A stretch of DNA of 64,000 nt from Meiothermus sp. (GTDB lineage: Bacteria; Deinococcota; Deinococci; Deinococcales; Thermaceae): the NCBI GenBank assembly GCA_026004095.1, contig BPIL01000001.1:186001-250000 (forward strand), read 5' to 3'. Position numbers and translations under genes: made by a program. Each line of letters opens with the position of its first letter. The stretch's first letter is position 1. Below are positions 1 to 7,651 of the stretch, in pieces. Under the pieces are notes generated by a model. That model was not told where the DNA came from, searched no databases, and saw nothing but the letters and a program-made list of their open reading frames with translations.

Positions 1-1
1 C

Positions 2-190
2 TTTTTCGAGGACGGCACCCCCACCGAGACCCAGCAGTTCTATCAGGTGACCCTGCTGGTGCGCACCGAGCAGGAGCCACAAGACCTGAAGCCGCTGGCG
101 CTGTGGGTAAGCCAGGCGCTAAAGCCCTACCTCGAGGCCACCCCCAAGGAGGTGGGCTGGCAACTGCTGGAAGACCTGCGGCAGGTCTGA
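2..190 (+). CDS. 3' end of an unidentified protein (partial)
   Basis: An open frame runs in from the left edge and ends at TGA 188-190, giving the last 62 residues of a protein that begins outside the window. The fragment is acidic and amphipathic, has no recognisable motif, and ends in LLEDLRQV. Codon use (GCC, CTG, CTC-GAG) matches the neighbouring genes, so it is very likely coding. It converges on the GNAT gene with only 5 bases between the stops. I cannot assign a function. Confidence 0.55.
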   Translation, partial: FFEDGTPTETQQFYQVTLLVRTEQEPQDLKPLALWVSQALKPYLEATPKEVGWQLLEDLRQV

Positions 191-195
191 GCTGG

Positions 196-771
196 CTAGC
201 GATACAGCCGGGCCTCGAGCGCTTTTTTCACCTGGGGCCACTCGTCGTCGATAATCGAGTACACCGCGGTGCTGCGAATGGTGCCATTGGGATAAATCTG
301 ATCCTTACGCAAAATACCCTCAAAGGTAGCCCCTAGCTTCTCGATGGCCTTGCAGCTACGGGTGTTGCGCGCGTCGGCCCGAAACTGCACCCGGATGGCC
401 TTCAGATCCTCGAAAGCCCTGCACAAAAGCAGGTACTTGCTCTCCGGGTTGGCATAGCCGCCCTGAAAAGGGGTAAAAATCCAGGTGGTGGTCTCTAAGC
501 TGCGGTACTCCGGGTTGACCCGCACATAACCGGTGCGCCCGGCCACCTGGCCGCTGGCCTTGTCGACGATGGCCCAGTTAACCCGATCTCTGGCTGCAAG
601 TAAGGTGCGGATGTAGTTTTGCATGGCTTCCAGGGAGGGCTCCCTGGGTGCGTTGCTCAGGTACTGTACCATCTCGGCGTCGAAGTGCTCGAGCAAAGCC
701 GGTGCGTGCTCCAGGCCCAAAGGCTCCAGCCGGATATAACGACCCTCCAGGGTTGGGCTATCGTGCCACAT
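196..771 (-). CDS. GNAT-family N-acetyltransferase (RimJ/RimL type)
   Basis: This is a RimJ/RimL-like acetyltransferase of about 191 residues. The N-terminus (LEGRYIRLEPLGLEHAPALLEHF) is typical of the family, and the C-terminal half has the acetyl-CoA region with FRADARNTRSCKAIEKLGATFEG. Such proteins acetylate ribosomal-protein N-termini or small-molecule amines; the substrate here is unknown. I chose ATG 771 because it gives the usual family start. A GTG at 789 is the alternative and sits 8 bases after a minus-strand -10-like TTTAGA (798-803). The gene is divergent from the MoaB-like gene, and their -10 elements overlap around 798-805. Confidence 0.85.
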   Translation of the reverse strand: MWHDSPTLEGRYIRLEPLGLEHAPALLEHFDAEMVQYLSNAPREPSLEAMQNYIRTLLAARDRVNWAIVDKASGQVAGRTGYVRVNPEYRSLETTTWIFTPFQGGYANPESKYLLLCRAFEDLKAIRVQFRADARNTRSCKAIEKLGATFEGILRKDQIYPNGTIRSTAVYSIIDDEWPQVKKALEARLYR

Positions 772-814
772 ATAACCCAAAGCTAACACTTTTTTGCTCT
801 AAACTTTGCACTAA

Positions 815-1321
815 ATGATTCGAGTCGGCATCCTAACCATTTCCGACCGCGAAGCCCGCGGGGAGATCGAAGACCACGCCTATGCGGCGTTGCGCGAGAG
901 CCTGGCCTTGGGCCCCTACGAGATTGCCAATTACGAGATTATCCCCGATGAGCCGGCCCAGATTAAGCGGGTGCTGCGGCTATGGGCCGATCGCGACGGT
1001 TTGGACGTAATCTTGACGCTGGGCAGCATCCGCCTTAGCAACCGCGACCACGCCCCGGAGGCCACCCGGGAGATGCTGGAGAAAGAGGCGCCCGGAATTG
1101 CGGAGCTTATCCGCATGGAAACCTACAAGAAAAACCCTCTAGCAGCGCTATCCCGCGGGGTGGCGGGTGTGCGGGGCAAAACCCTGATTATCAACCTGCC
1201 GGGTGGGCCGCAGGGCAGCAAGGACTCCCTCGAGGTCATCCTGCCCCTCATTCCCGAGGCGGTGCAGCGCATCACAGGCCGCCCGGTGGCCCATCTAGCC
1301 AATGGCTTTTCCTTCGATTGA
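815..1321 (+). CDS. MoaB/Mog-fold protein with altered active-site loops
   Basis: The 168-residue product follows the MoaB/MogA fold throughout, from the N-terminal GILTISDREARGE to the C-terminal LIINLPGGPQGS loop. MoaB/Mog proteins adenylylate molybdopterin during molybdenum cofactor synthesis. The normally conserved TTGGTG loop reads TLGSIR here (residues 68-73), although the following LSNRDHAPEAT aligns well. The earlier D-x-S-G motif also reads D-H-A-Y. It may therefore be a divergent or non-catalytic paralogue. A plausible -10 (TAAACT, 800-805) lies 9 bases before ATG 815. No other Moco genes are adjacent. Confidence 0.8.
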   Translation: MIRVGILTISDREARGEIEDHAYAALRESLALGPYEIANYEIIPDEPAQIKRVLRLWADRDGLDVILTLGSIRLSNRDHAPEATREMLEKEAPGIAELIRMETYKKNPLAALSRGVAGVRGKTLIINLPGGPQGSKDSLEVILPLIPEAVQRITGRPVAHLANGFSFD

Positions 1322-1427
1322 TCTTACCCCTGGGTTGACTGGGTATGTGCAAAGCCCGGATGAGCCACAAGAAGGCTGGGCCGCCCGGGCGCGGTCTGCG
1401 GGCGTGCGATGGATGCAGTTCCCGTCT

Positions 1428-1455
1428 TTGTTTTCCTGGCCCAACGGGATAAAGT
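1428..1455 (+). promoter_or_regulatory. Predicted leaderless promoter of deoD
   Basis: TTGTTT (1428-1433), a 16-base spacer and TAAAGT (1450-1455) lie 6 bases before ATG 1462. Transcription would begin at or next to the start codon, and no Shine-Dalgarno sequence is present. This is inferred from sequence only. Confidence 0.5.
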
Positions 1456-1461
1456 ACAGGC

Positions 1462-2160
1462 ATGACGCCTCATATCTCTGCTGCACCTGGTGCTATTGCT
1501 GAAGCCATCCTGCTCCCCGGCGACCCCCTGCGAGCCAAGTACATCGCCGAAAACTTTCTGGAAAACCCGGTTTTATACAACCAGGTTCGCAACATGTTCG
1601 GTTACACCGGCACCTACAAGGGGAAGCGGGTGAGCGTGCAGGGCACCGGGATGGGCATCCCCTCGGCCAGCATCTACATCCACGAGCTGGTTCAGTTTTA
1701 CGGCTGCAAGACCCTGATTCGGGTGGGCACCGCCGGGGCCATCACCGAGCGCCTCAAGCTGCGCGATCTGGTGATTGCCCAGGCCGCCTGCACCGATTCT
1801 TCCATCAACAACCTGCGCTTTGCCGGCCAGAACTATGCGCCCATCGCCACCTTCGACCTGCTGCGCCGGGCCTACGAGCAGGCCCAGTCCAGGGGCATGC
1901 CGGTACACGTGGGCAACGTGCTTTCCACCGACACCTTCTACCACGACCAGCCCAACCCCTACCAGCTATGGGCCCAGTTTGGGGTGCTGGCGGTTGAGAT
2001 GGAGGCCGCCGGGCTCTACACGCTGGCGGCCAAGTTTGGGGTGCAGGCTTTGTGCATTCTTACCATCAGCGACCACCTGATTACCGGCGAGAAAACCACC
2101 CCCCAGGAGCGGCAGGAGACCTTCGACCAGATGATTGAGGTGGCGCTCGAGACCATCTGA
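1462..2160 (+). CDS. deoD: Purine-nucleoside phosphorylase
   Basis: This 232-residue cytosolic enzyme cleaves purine nucleosides with phosphate to a base and (deoxy)ribose-1-phosphate in purine salvage. It is the hexameric low-molecular-weight DeoD type: [12 protein letters not shown] near residue 19 (phosphate loop), [20 protein letters not shown], and [12 protein letters not shown] with the ribose-binding Met-Glu near residues 179-180. The SDH in [11 protein letters not shown] carries the family's catalytic Asp. Length fits the family (about 235). The start is set by the leaderless promoter immediately upstream. Confidence 0.95.
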   Translation: MTPHISAAPGAIAEAILLPGDPLRAKYIAENFLENPVLYNQVRNMFGYTGTYKGKRVSVQGTGMGIPSASIYIHELVQFYGCKTLIRVGTAGAITERLKLRDLVIAQAACTDSSINNLRFAGQNYAPIATFDLLRRAYEQAQSRGMPVHVGNVLSTDTFYHDQPNPYQLWAQFGVLAVEMEAAGLYTLAAKFGVQALCILTISDHLITGEKTTPQERQETFDQMIEVALETI

Positions 2161-2181
2161 GTAGCGTCTGGCCTGTAGATT

Positions 2182-2216
2182 TGTATAATCAAACCCTATG
2201 ACTGGGTTTTTATACA
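2182..2216 (+). promoter_or_regulatory. argF -10 element within an inverted repeat
   Basis: TATAAT (2184-2189) lies in the left arm of a two-part inverted repeat: TGTATA/AAACCC (2182-2187, 2191-2196) against GGGTTT/TATACA (2204-2209, 2211-2216). The repeat overlaps the likely -10 and the transcription start, a usual place for an operator. An ArgR-type repressor is a reasonable guess, but the sequence is not a classical ARG box. Confidence 0.4.
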
Positions 2217-2248
2217 CACAGGGGCGGAGGTGCTTGTGGTTGAGGTGA
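2198..2248 (+). CDS. Possible 16-codon upstream ORF of argF
   Basis: ATG 2198 is 8 bases after the TATAAT -10, a spacing common for start codons in this window. It opens a short frame, MTGFLYTQGRRCLWLR, ending at TGA 2246-2248. The frame contains three Arg codons (CGG, AGG, AGG) and runs through the argF ribosome-binding site. Its stop overlaps the GTG at 2245 as GTGA. It could couple or modulate argF translation in response to arginine. No homologue is claimed. Confidence 0.35.
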   Translation: MTGFLYTQGRRCLWLR

Positions 2249-3177
2249 TTAAGCCGCTTGCCAGCCTCAAAGGCCGCGACTTCCTTTCCAACCTCGACCT
2301 GTCGCCCGCCGAGTACCGCGCGGTGCTGGATACCGCCCACGCCATGAAGCGGGGGGCTTACAGGGGGCTGCGGCCCCTCGAGGGCCAGACCCTGGCCATG
2401 ATCTTCGAGAAGCCCTCCCTGCGCACCCGCACCACCTTCGAAGTAGCCATGAACCAGCTTGGCGGGCATGCGGTGAACCTCACCAACGCCGAGATTGGCC
2501 TGGGCACCCGTGAGCCGGTGCGCGACATCGCCCTGAACCTCGAGCGCTGGGTGGAGGCTATTATGGCCCGGGTCTACCTGCACTCGACCCTCGAGGAGCT
2601 GGCCCGCTACTCTTCCAAGCCGGTCATCAACGGCCTTTCCGACCTGCTGCACCCGGTGCAACTGCTGGCCGACTACCAGACCATCGAGGAGACCTTCCCC
2701 GATACCAGGGGTATCAAGGTGGCCTATATTGGCGACGGCAACAACATGGCCAACGCCCATATCCAGTGCGCGGTGCTCTCCGGGGTCAAGCTCACCATCG
2801 CCACCCCGCGCGGCTATGAGCCCAACGCCATCATCTACATGGAAGCCCTCAAGCTAGGGGCCGATATCACCCTGACCCACGACCCCCTCGAGGCCGCTAA
2901 AGGGGCCCAGGTGCTCTATACCGACGTCTGGGTCTCGATGGGCCAGGAGGCCGAGGCCAGCCAGAGGCGCAAGATCAAAGACTTCACCGGTTTTCAGGTA
3001 ACCCCGGCCATGCTGGATTTGATTGACCCCGACGGCATCTTTTTACACTGCCTGCCGGCCCACTACGGCGAGGAGGTGGTCGAGGAGGCCACCCTGCACA
3101 AAAAGTCCAGGGTCTTCGACCAGGCCGAGAACCGGCTGCACGCGCAAAAAGCCCTGCTCTACCATTTGCTAAGCTAA
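2236..3177 (+). CDS. argF: Ornithine carbamoyltransferase
   Basis: This cytosolic enzyme makes citrulline from ornithine and carbamoyl phosphate in arginine synthesis. It is about 313 residues. The carbamoyl-phosphate motif is present as EKPSLRTRTTFE, and the ornithine-side signatures are DLLHPVQLLADY and FLHCLPAHYGEEV. GTG 2236 is chosen because GGAGG (2226-2230) lies 5 bases upstream; GTG 2245 is a second candidate overlapping the upstream ORF stop. argC follows after 183 bases, so two arginine genes are adjacent but not tightly coupled. Confidence 0.93.
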   Translation: MVEVIKPLASLKGRDFLSNLDLSPAEYRAVLDTAHAMKRGAYRGLRPLEGQTLAMIFEKPSLRTRTTFEVAMNQLGGHAVNLTNAEIGLGTREPVRDIALNLERWVEAIMARVYLHSTLEELARYSSKPVINGLSDLLHPVQLLADYQTIEETFPDTRGIKVAYIGDGNNMANAHIQCAVLSGVKLTIATPRGYEPNAIIYMEALKLGADITLTHDPLEAAKGAQVLYTDVWVSMGQEAEASQRRKIKDFTGFQVTPAMLDLIDPDGIFLHCLPAHYGEEVVEEATLHKKSRVFDQAENRLHAQKALLYHLLS

Positions 3178-3360
3178 CAGGATGGGACAGGGCGAGCACA
3201 TACGCAAGCAGGTGGGCCGGCCACAGATAAAGTCACCCCTGGCCCAGGTGTTTCTTCTTCGACAGATGCTCCTAGAGCTGGGCCTGGAACCAAAGCATGC
3301 GCACACACACGTTCGAAAGTCTGTTGGCCGCCCTGGGCCGGGGCGGGGTTGGGTGGAGCC

Positions 3361-4326
3361 ATGAGTAAACCCAAGGTGTTCATTGACGGCGAGGCGGGCA
3401 CCACCGGCCTGCAGATCCGGGCCCGCTTGCAGCACAGAAACGATATCGAGATCATTTCAATTGACCCGGCTAAGCGCAAGGACGAGCTCGAGCGCAAGCG
3501 CCTGCTGAACATGGCGGATGTGGCCATCCTCTGCCTGCACGACGACCTGGCCAAAGGGGCGGTGGCGATGCTGGAGAACCCCGAGACCCGCATCCTGGAC
3601 GCCAGCTCGGCCCACCGGGTGGCCGAGGGCTGGGTGTACGGCTTCCCGGAGCTCACCCCGGCCCAGCCCGAAGCGATTCGCCGGGCGCGCCTGGTTTCCA
3701 ACCCCGGCTGCTACCCCACCGGGGTGATCGCCCTCCTGCGGCCCCTGGTGGAGGCCGGGCTTTTGCCGGCGGACTTTGCGGCCTCGGTGAACGCCATCTC
3801 GGGCTACTCGGGCGGGGGGCGGCAGCTCATAGACGCCATGGAAGGCCGGGGGGAGCACCGCCTGGCCGGGGACTACCGGGCCTATGGCCTCGAGCTCACC
3901 CACAAGCACATCCCCGAGATGACCGTCTACTCGGGCCTGCGGCACCCCCCCATCTTCACCCCGGCGGTGGGGCGCTTCCGCCAGGGGATGCTGGACTTTA
4001 TCCCGGTGCACCTGTGGGCCCTGCCGCAAAAGGTTACCGCTGCCGAACTGCACGAAGCCCTTGCGGAGCGCTACCAGGGGCAGCGCTTCGTGCGGGTAAT
4101 GCCCCTGGAGACCTACGGCCAGCACCACCCGGTGCTCGACCCCCAGGCCCTGAACGGCACCAACCTGCTCGAGCTCTTCGTCTACGAAAACCCCGCGCGC
4201 GAGCAGGCCCTGCTGGTGGCGCGTTTCGACAACCTGGGCAAGGGGGCTTCGGGCGCGGCGGTGCAGAACCTCGACATCATGCTGGGCCTGGAAGGGCCCC
4301 ATACCTACGAGTACTTTGGCGACTGA
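3361..4326 (+). CDS. argC: N-acetyl-gamma-glutamyl-phosphate reductase (type 2)
   Basis: This enzyme reduces N-acetylglutamyl-phosphate to the semialdehyde with NADPH, the third step of arginine synthesis. The 321-residue protein is of the short type-2 form, starting [14 protein letters not shown]. The catalytic Cys is at residue 117 in SNPGCYPTG, and the substrate-binding His lies in LTHKHIPEM. The start is ATG 3361 with GGTGGA just upstream; an in-frame TTG at 3349 has no such support. I see no clear gene or terminator in the 183 bases before it. Confidence 0.93.
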   Translation: MSKPKVFIDGEAGTTGLQIRARLQHRNDIEIISIDPAKRKDELERKRLLNMADVAILCLHDDLAKGAVAMLENPETRILDASSAHRVAEGWVYGFPELTPAQPEAIRRARLVSNPGCYPTGVIALLRPLVEAGLLPADFAASVNAISGYSGGGRQLIDAMEGRGEHRLAGDYRAYGLELTHKHIPEMTVYSGLRHPPIFTPAVGRFRQGMLDFIPVHLWALPQKVTAAELHEALAERYQGQRFVRVMPLETYGQHHPVLDPQALNGTNLLELFVYENPAREQALLVARFDNLGKGASGAAVQNLDIMLGLEGPHTYEYFGD

Positions 4327-4350
4327 TTCAAAGGCCGCTTTGTTGGGCCT

Positions 4351-4984
4351 ATGCAGACTGTGGTTATCTACCTCGATTACCTGTGCCCTTTTGCCTGGCG
4401 GGGCCTCGAGCTGGCCTATGTGGCGGCCCCCCAACTGGCGCCTGGAGCTTGACACTCCGGCACTACAGCCTGGAGCAGGGCAACCACCCCGAAAACGCAG
4501 GCCGGCCGCGCCATACCCCGGCCTGGAAGCTGGCCGAGCAGCCGCTGGAAAGCTCCCCCTCGCTCCGGGCTTTTCTGGCCTCCCACGCCGCAAGGCAGCA
4601 GGGGAAGGCCGCCCACCTGCGCTTTGCCCTCGAGCTCTTTCGCCTGCGCCACCAGGACAGGCGCGCCGCTGGACGACGACCAGACCCTGGTGGATGCGGT
4701 GGGGCGGGCCGGGCTGGACTCTGGAGCGCTTCATGGCCGACCTGGAAGACGAGGAAAGCCGGCGGCTCGAGCTGGCCGCCGACCTCGAGGCCGCCGGTGA
4801 ACTGGGGGTTTTTGGCACGCCCACCTTCGTGCTGCCCTCGGGCGATGCGGCCTATCTCCGTTTCACCCAGCTCACCACCGAGCCGGAGCTGGCCGTGAAC
4901 CTGTGGGAGCTATTCACCGCTGTGCTGGAAAACGGGGCCCATATCGAGACCATCCGGAGGCCCCACCGATCAACAAAACCCTAG
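4351..4984 (+). pseudogene. DsbA-family oxidoreductase, frameshifted
   Basis: The reading frame of a DsbA-like thioredoxin-fold protein is recognisable but broken. It starts with IYLDYLCPFAWRGLELA (CPFA motif) in frame 1 from ATG 4351. It then shifts to frame 2 near 4440, frame 3 near 4450 (LTLRHYSLEQGNHPENAGR), frame 1 near 4660 (LDDDQTLVDAVGRAGLD) and frame 2 near 4731 (LERFMADLEDEESRR through GVFGTPTFVLPSG to the stop). Each shift fits a single inserted base. Protein sequence between the lesions is still coherent, so the decay is recent or reflects sequencing errors. Its stop is interlocked with that of the next gene on CTAG. Confidence 0.75.
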
Positions 4985-5772
4985 GGAAGAGAGGGGGTGG
5001 CGGGCCTTTCAGATGTGGCGTTGAGTACGGCCTGCAGTTCCTCCAGGTCGGCCACGATGTGGTCGGGCTGGGGTGGGGTCTGAGGGTGGGCCGAACCCAC
5101 CCGGCCGTGCTCTTCCAGTTCTTTTTGCAGCCTGGCGGTGATGATGCTGCTGAGGTCGGGCCGCCGGGTGCGCTCGAGCACCGGGGTTTCGCGCCAGTCC
5201 TGGGGCATGTCGCGCCAGATCCAGACCGCTTTCAGGCCGGCGGCGTTGGCCCCCCAGATATCCTGGCTGAGCAGATCGCCGACGTGCACAATCTGTTCTA
5301 CCGGCTCCTCAAAGAGCGGCCTCCAGAAAGCAGGATCGGGCTTGAGGGCCTGCGAGATATCCGGGGCCAGCAGTCGGTCGTAGGCGATGTTAAGCCTATC
5401 TATCAGCACCTGCTGGTACCTAGCCAGGCCATTGGTGGCTACGGCAATTTGATAGCCCTGCTGGCGCAAGGCAGCCAGGCTGGCCGGTACCTCGGGATAA
5501 AGCACCTCCGGCTCGAGCGCCGCCTCGGCGAGCACCTGGGCAATGTTGGGGAAGACCGGCGGAAGCCCCAGTTGCTCCCGCACAGCCCGGTGAATATCGC
5601 CCCAGTCGTACACCTTGGTGGGGTCGCCCTGGGCCAGGCGGCGCAGGTACTCCCTCCGCAGGGCCTGGCGGATGGTGGGCTCTGCCAGCAAAGCCTCCAT
5701 GTGGGGCCGCAGCAGGCGGCGGAAAGGCCAGTCTGCCAGGGTGCCGTCAAAATCGAAGGTAAGCCAGCGCAT
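4981..5772 (-). CDS. HAD-superfamily hydrolase (phosphatase)
   Basis: This 263-residue protein is a haloacid-dehalogenase-fold phosphatase, subfamily I. Motif I is FDFDGTLAD at residues 6-14, with the nucleophile Asp7 and acid/base Asp9. Motif II is VATNGL, and motif IV is VHVGDLLSQDIWGANAAGLKAVWI. The cap domain sits between motifs I and II. The substrate cannot be read from sequence; phosphoglycolate, nucleotides or sugar phosphates are typical. It converges on the DsbA pseudogene and diverges from the trp leader. Confidence 0.88.
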   Translation of the reverse strand: MRWLTFDFDGTLADWPFRRLLRPHMEALLAEPTIRQALRREYLRRLAQGDPTKVYDWGDIHRAVREQLGLPPVFPNIAQVLAEAALEPEVLYPEVPASLAALRQQGYQIAVATNGLARYQQVLIDRLNIAYDRLLAPDISQALKPDPAFWRPLFEEPVEQIVHVGDLLSQDIWGANAAGLKAVWIWRDMPQDWRETPVLERTRRPDLSSIITARLQKELEEHGRVGSAHPQTPPQPDHIVADLEELQAVLNATSERPATPSLP

Positions 5773-5853
5773 CGGCTTTAGCCTATCGTTTTGTGGGGCC
5801 GGCGTACAGAACCCCTTGCATTCTGGCCGCCCATAGCGCAGACTGGAGGCCAG

Positions 5854-5898
5854 ATGGTATCGATCGCGCTCGTCAAGGGTTGGTGGTGGCCCGGATAG
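5854..5898 (+). CDS. trpL: trp operon leader peptide
   Basis: A 14-codon ORF, MVSIALVKGWWWPG, contains three consecutive TGG (Trp) codons at 5881-5889. GGAGG (5845-5849) precedes ATG 5854 by 4 bases, so it has its own ribosome-binding site. It is followed by a terminator-like hairpin and then trpE, the classical layout of transcription attenuation by ribosome stalling at Trp codons. The frame was found by direct translation of the leader. Confidence 0.85.
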   Translation: MVSIALVKGWWWPG

Positions 5899-5922
5899 CC
5901 CTGGGACGGTAGCGCTCGTTAC

Positions 5923-5951
5923 CCCTGGGGCTTTCCTCAGGGAATTTTTTT
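5923..5951 (+). terminator. trp attenuator terminator
   Basis: CCCTGGGG (5923-5930), the loop CTTT and CCTCAGGG (5935-5942) form an 8-bp stem with one G-U pair. It is followed by AA and seven T residues (5945-5951). An alternative hairpin, GGTAGC/GTTACC (5908-5913/5918-5923), overlaps the first base of the terminator stem. The terminator lies 25 bases after the trpL stop and just before the trpE ribosome-binding site (AAAGGAG, near 5960). Confidence 0.8.
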
Positions 5952-5969
5952 ATTGCTAAAGGAGAACAG

Positions 5970-7385
5970 ATGCCCATCGCACACCTAACCCGACCCACCA
6001 TCCCGGTCAAAAAAACCCTGCTGGCCGACCTCGAGACCCCCGTCACGGCCTACCTGAAGCTCTCGGAGAAGGCCAGCCCCAGCTTTTTGCTGGAGTCGGT
6101 GGAGGGGGGCAAGGCCTGGGCCCGCTGGAGCTTTGTGGGGGTGGGGGCCCGGCAGACCTGGCGGCTCAAGGACGGGGTGCTGACCCTGAACGGCCAGGCG
6201 GTGCCCACCCGGGATCCCTTGCGCACCCTCTACCAGGCCATCCACCGGCCCATCCAGCCCGACCCCGACCTGCCCCTGTTCTGGGGCGGCGCGGTGGGCT
6301 ATGCGGCCTACGACCTCATCCGCTACTACGAGCGGCTGCCCAGCCAGAAGCCCGACCTGCTGGGCATTCCCGACCTGCTGTTTATCGAGCCGGAAGTGCT
6401 GATTGTATTTGACCAGTTCAAGCAGCAGCTTCACATCGTGGCCCCGGCCCTGGAGGACGAGCGGGCCCAGGCCCTGGAACGCATCGCCTGGGCCGAGAAG
6501 CGGCTCAGCGGGCCGCTGCCGGGGGTGCCGGGCGAGCGGGCCGGGCGGCGGGTGGAGTTCAGCCAGAACCTGAGCCAGGCCGAGTACGAGCAGATGGTGG
6601 AGAAAGCGCTCGAGTACATCCGGGCCGGCGACATCTTCCAGGTGGTGCCCTCGCTGCGCATCTCGGCCCCCCTGCAGGTGCACCCCTTTGCCGTCTACCG
6701 CGCGCTGCGCTCGGTGAACCCCAGCCCTTACATGGGCTACCTGGAGCTGGGCGAGGTGACGCTGGTCTCGAGCAGCCCCGAGAGCCTGCTGCGCTCCGAT
6801 GGGCAGCGGGTGGTGACCCGCCCCATCGCCGGAACCCGCCGGCGGGGCCGGGACGCCGCCGAGGATCAGGCCCTGGCCGAAGAGCTGCTGTCCGACGAAA
6901 AGGAGCGGGCCGAGCACGTGATGCTGGTGGATCTCTCGCGCAACGACCTGGGCCGGGTCTGCCGCTATGGCAGCGTGCGGCCCCGCGAGCTTATGAAGGT
7001 GGAGAACTACTCGCACGTGATGCACATCGTCTCCACCGTGGAGGGCGAGCTCTGCGAGGACAAAACCCCGCTCGACGCCCTGGCCGCGGTCTTGCCGATG
7101 GGCACCGTCTCGGGGGCCCCCAAGATCCGGGCCATGGAGATTATCGAGGAGCTCGAGCCCGCCCGCCGGGGCGCGTACGGGGGGGCTTTTGGCTATGTGG
7201 CCTACGACGGGCACATGGACATGGCCCTGACCCTGCGAACCATCGTGGTGGCGAACGGGCAGATGCACATCCAGGCCGGGGCGGGTGTGGTCTACGACTC
7301 CAACCCCACGGCCGAGTACCAGGAGTGCTTGAACAAGGCCCAGGCCATGGTCAAGGCCGTGCGCCTGGCGGAGGAGGGTTTGTGA
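5970..7385 (+). CDS. trpE: Anthranilate synthase component I
   Basis: TrpE converts chorismate to anthranilate using ammonia supplied by TrpG, the first committed step of tryptophan synthesis. The 471-residue protein has the N-terminal domain with FLLESVEGG (around residues 39-47, the region of the Trp feedback site). The chorismate-binding domain follows, with VTRPIAGTRRRG, LVDLSRNDLGRV, MGTVSGAPKIRAMEII and GAFGYVAYDG. The start ATG has AAAGGAG upstream. Expression should be controlled by the attenuator just before it. Its stop overlaps the next gene (GTGA). Confidence 0.96.
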   Translation: MPIAHLTRPTIPVKKTLLADLETPVTAYLKLSEKASPSFLLESVEGGKAWARWSFVGVGARQTWRLKDGVLTLNGQAVPTRDPLRTLYQAIHRPIQPDPDLPLFWGGAVGYAAYDLIRYYERLPSQKPDLLGIPDLLFIEPEVLIVFDQFKQQLHIVAPALEDERAQALERIAWAEKRLSGPLPGVPGERAGRRVEFSQNLSQAEYEQMVEKALEYIRAGDIFQVVPSLRISAPLQVHPFAVYRALRSVNPSPYMGYLELGEVTLVSSSPESLLRSDGQRVVTRPIAGTRRRGRDAAEDQALAEELLSDEKERAEHVMLVDLSRNDLGRVCRYGSVRPRELMKVENYSHVMHIVSTVEGELCEDKTPLDALAAVLPMGTVSGAPKIRAMEIIEELEPARRGAYGGAFGYVAYDGHMDMALTLRTIVVANGQMHIQAGAGVVYDSNPTAEYQECLNKAQAMVKAVRLAEEGL

Positions 7386-7651
7386 GCCTCGAGGACCTTC
7401 GCCTGCAGATCAACGCCATTGACGCCCGGATTGTGGTGCTGCTGGCCCAGCGGGCGCGGCTGGCTAAAGAAGCGGCCCGGCTTGTGCAAAGCCAGGTGCC
7501 CATTGAGTCAAAAGACCGGCAGGAGCAGATCATCCACCACGTGCGCTACATGGCCGAGCACCAGGGCTTATCGCCCAACGTGGCCGAGCGCATCTACCGC
7601 ACCATCCTCAGCGAGTTTGCGGCCATGGAAAAGCGGGAGGCAGGACTGTGA
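7382..7651 (+). CDS. AroQ-fold chorismate-mutase-like protein lacking the catalytic lysine
   Basis: This 89-residue protein has the all-helical AroQ (chorismate mutase type II) pattern: DLRLQINAIDARIVVLLAQR, then a long helix and PIESKDRQEQII. Arg7, Arg24 and Arg46 match E. coli Arg11, Arg28 and Arg51. The position of catalytic Lys39 is Val35, and that of Asp48 is Ser43. No nearby Lys restores it, so mutase activity is doubtful. It overlaps trpE (GTGA) and trpG (GTGA), so it is tightly co-expressed. It might be a partner or allosteric subunit of anthranilate synthase. Confidence 0.75.
   Translation: MSLEDLRLQINAIDARIVVLLAQRARLAKEAARLVQSQVPIESKDRQEQIIHHVRYMAEHQGLSPNVAERIYRTILSEFAAMEKREAGL

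Noticed and set aside
3182-3364. A 60-codon plus-strand frame between argF and argC
   Set aside because: It has no ribosome-binding site or recognisable content and its codon pattern is unlike the flanking genes; the region is better read as a leader of argC.
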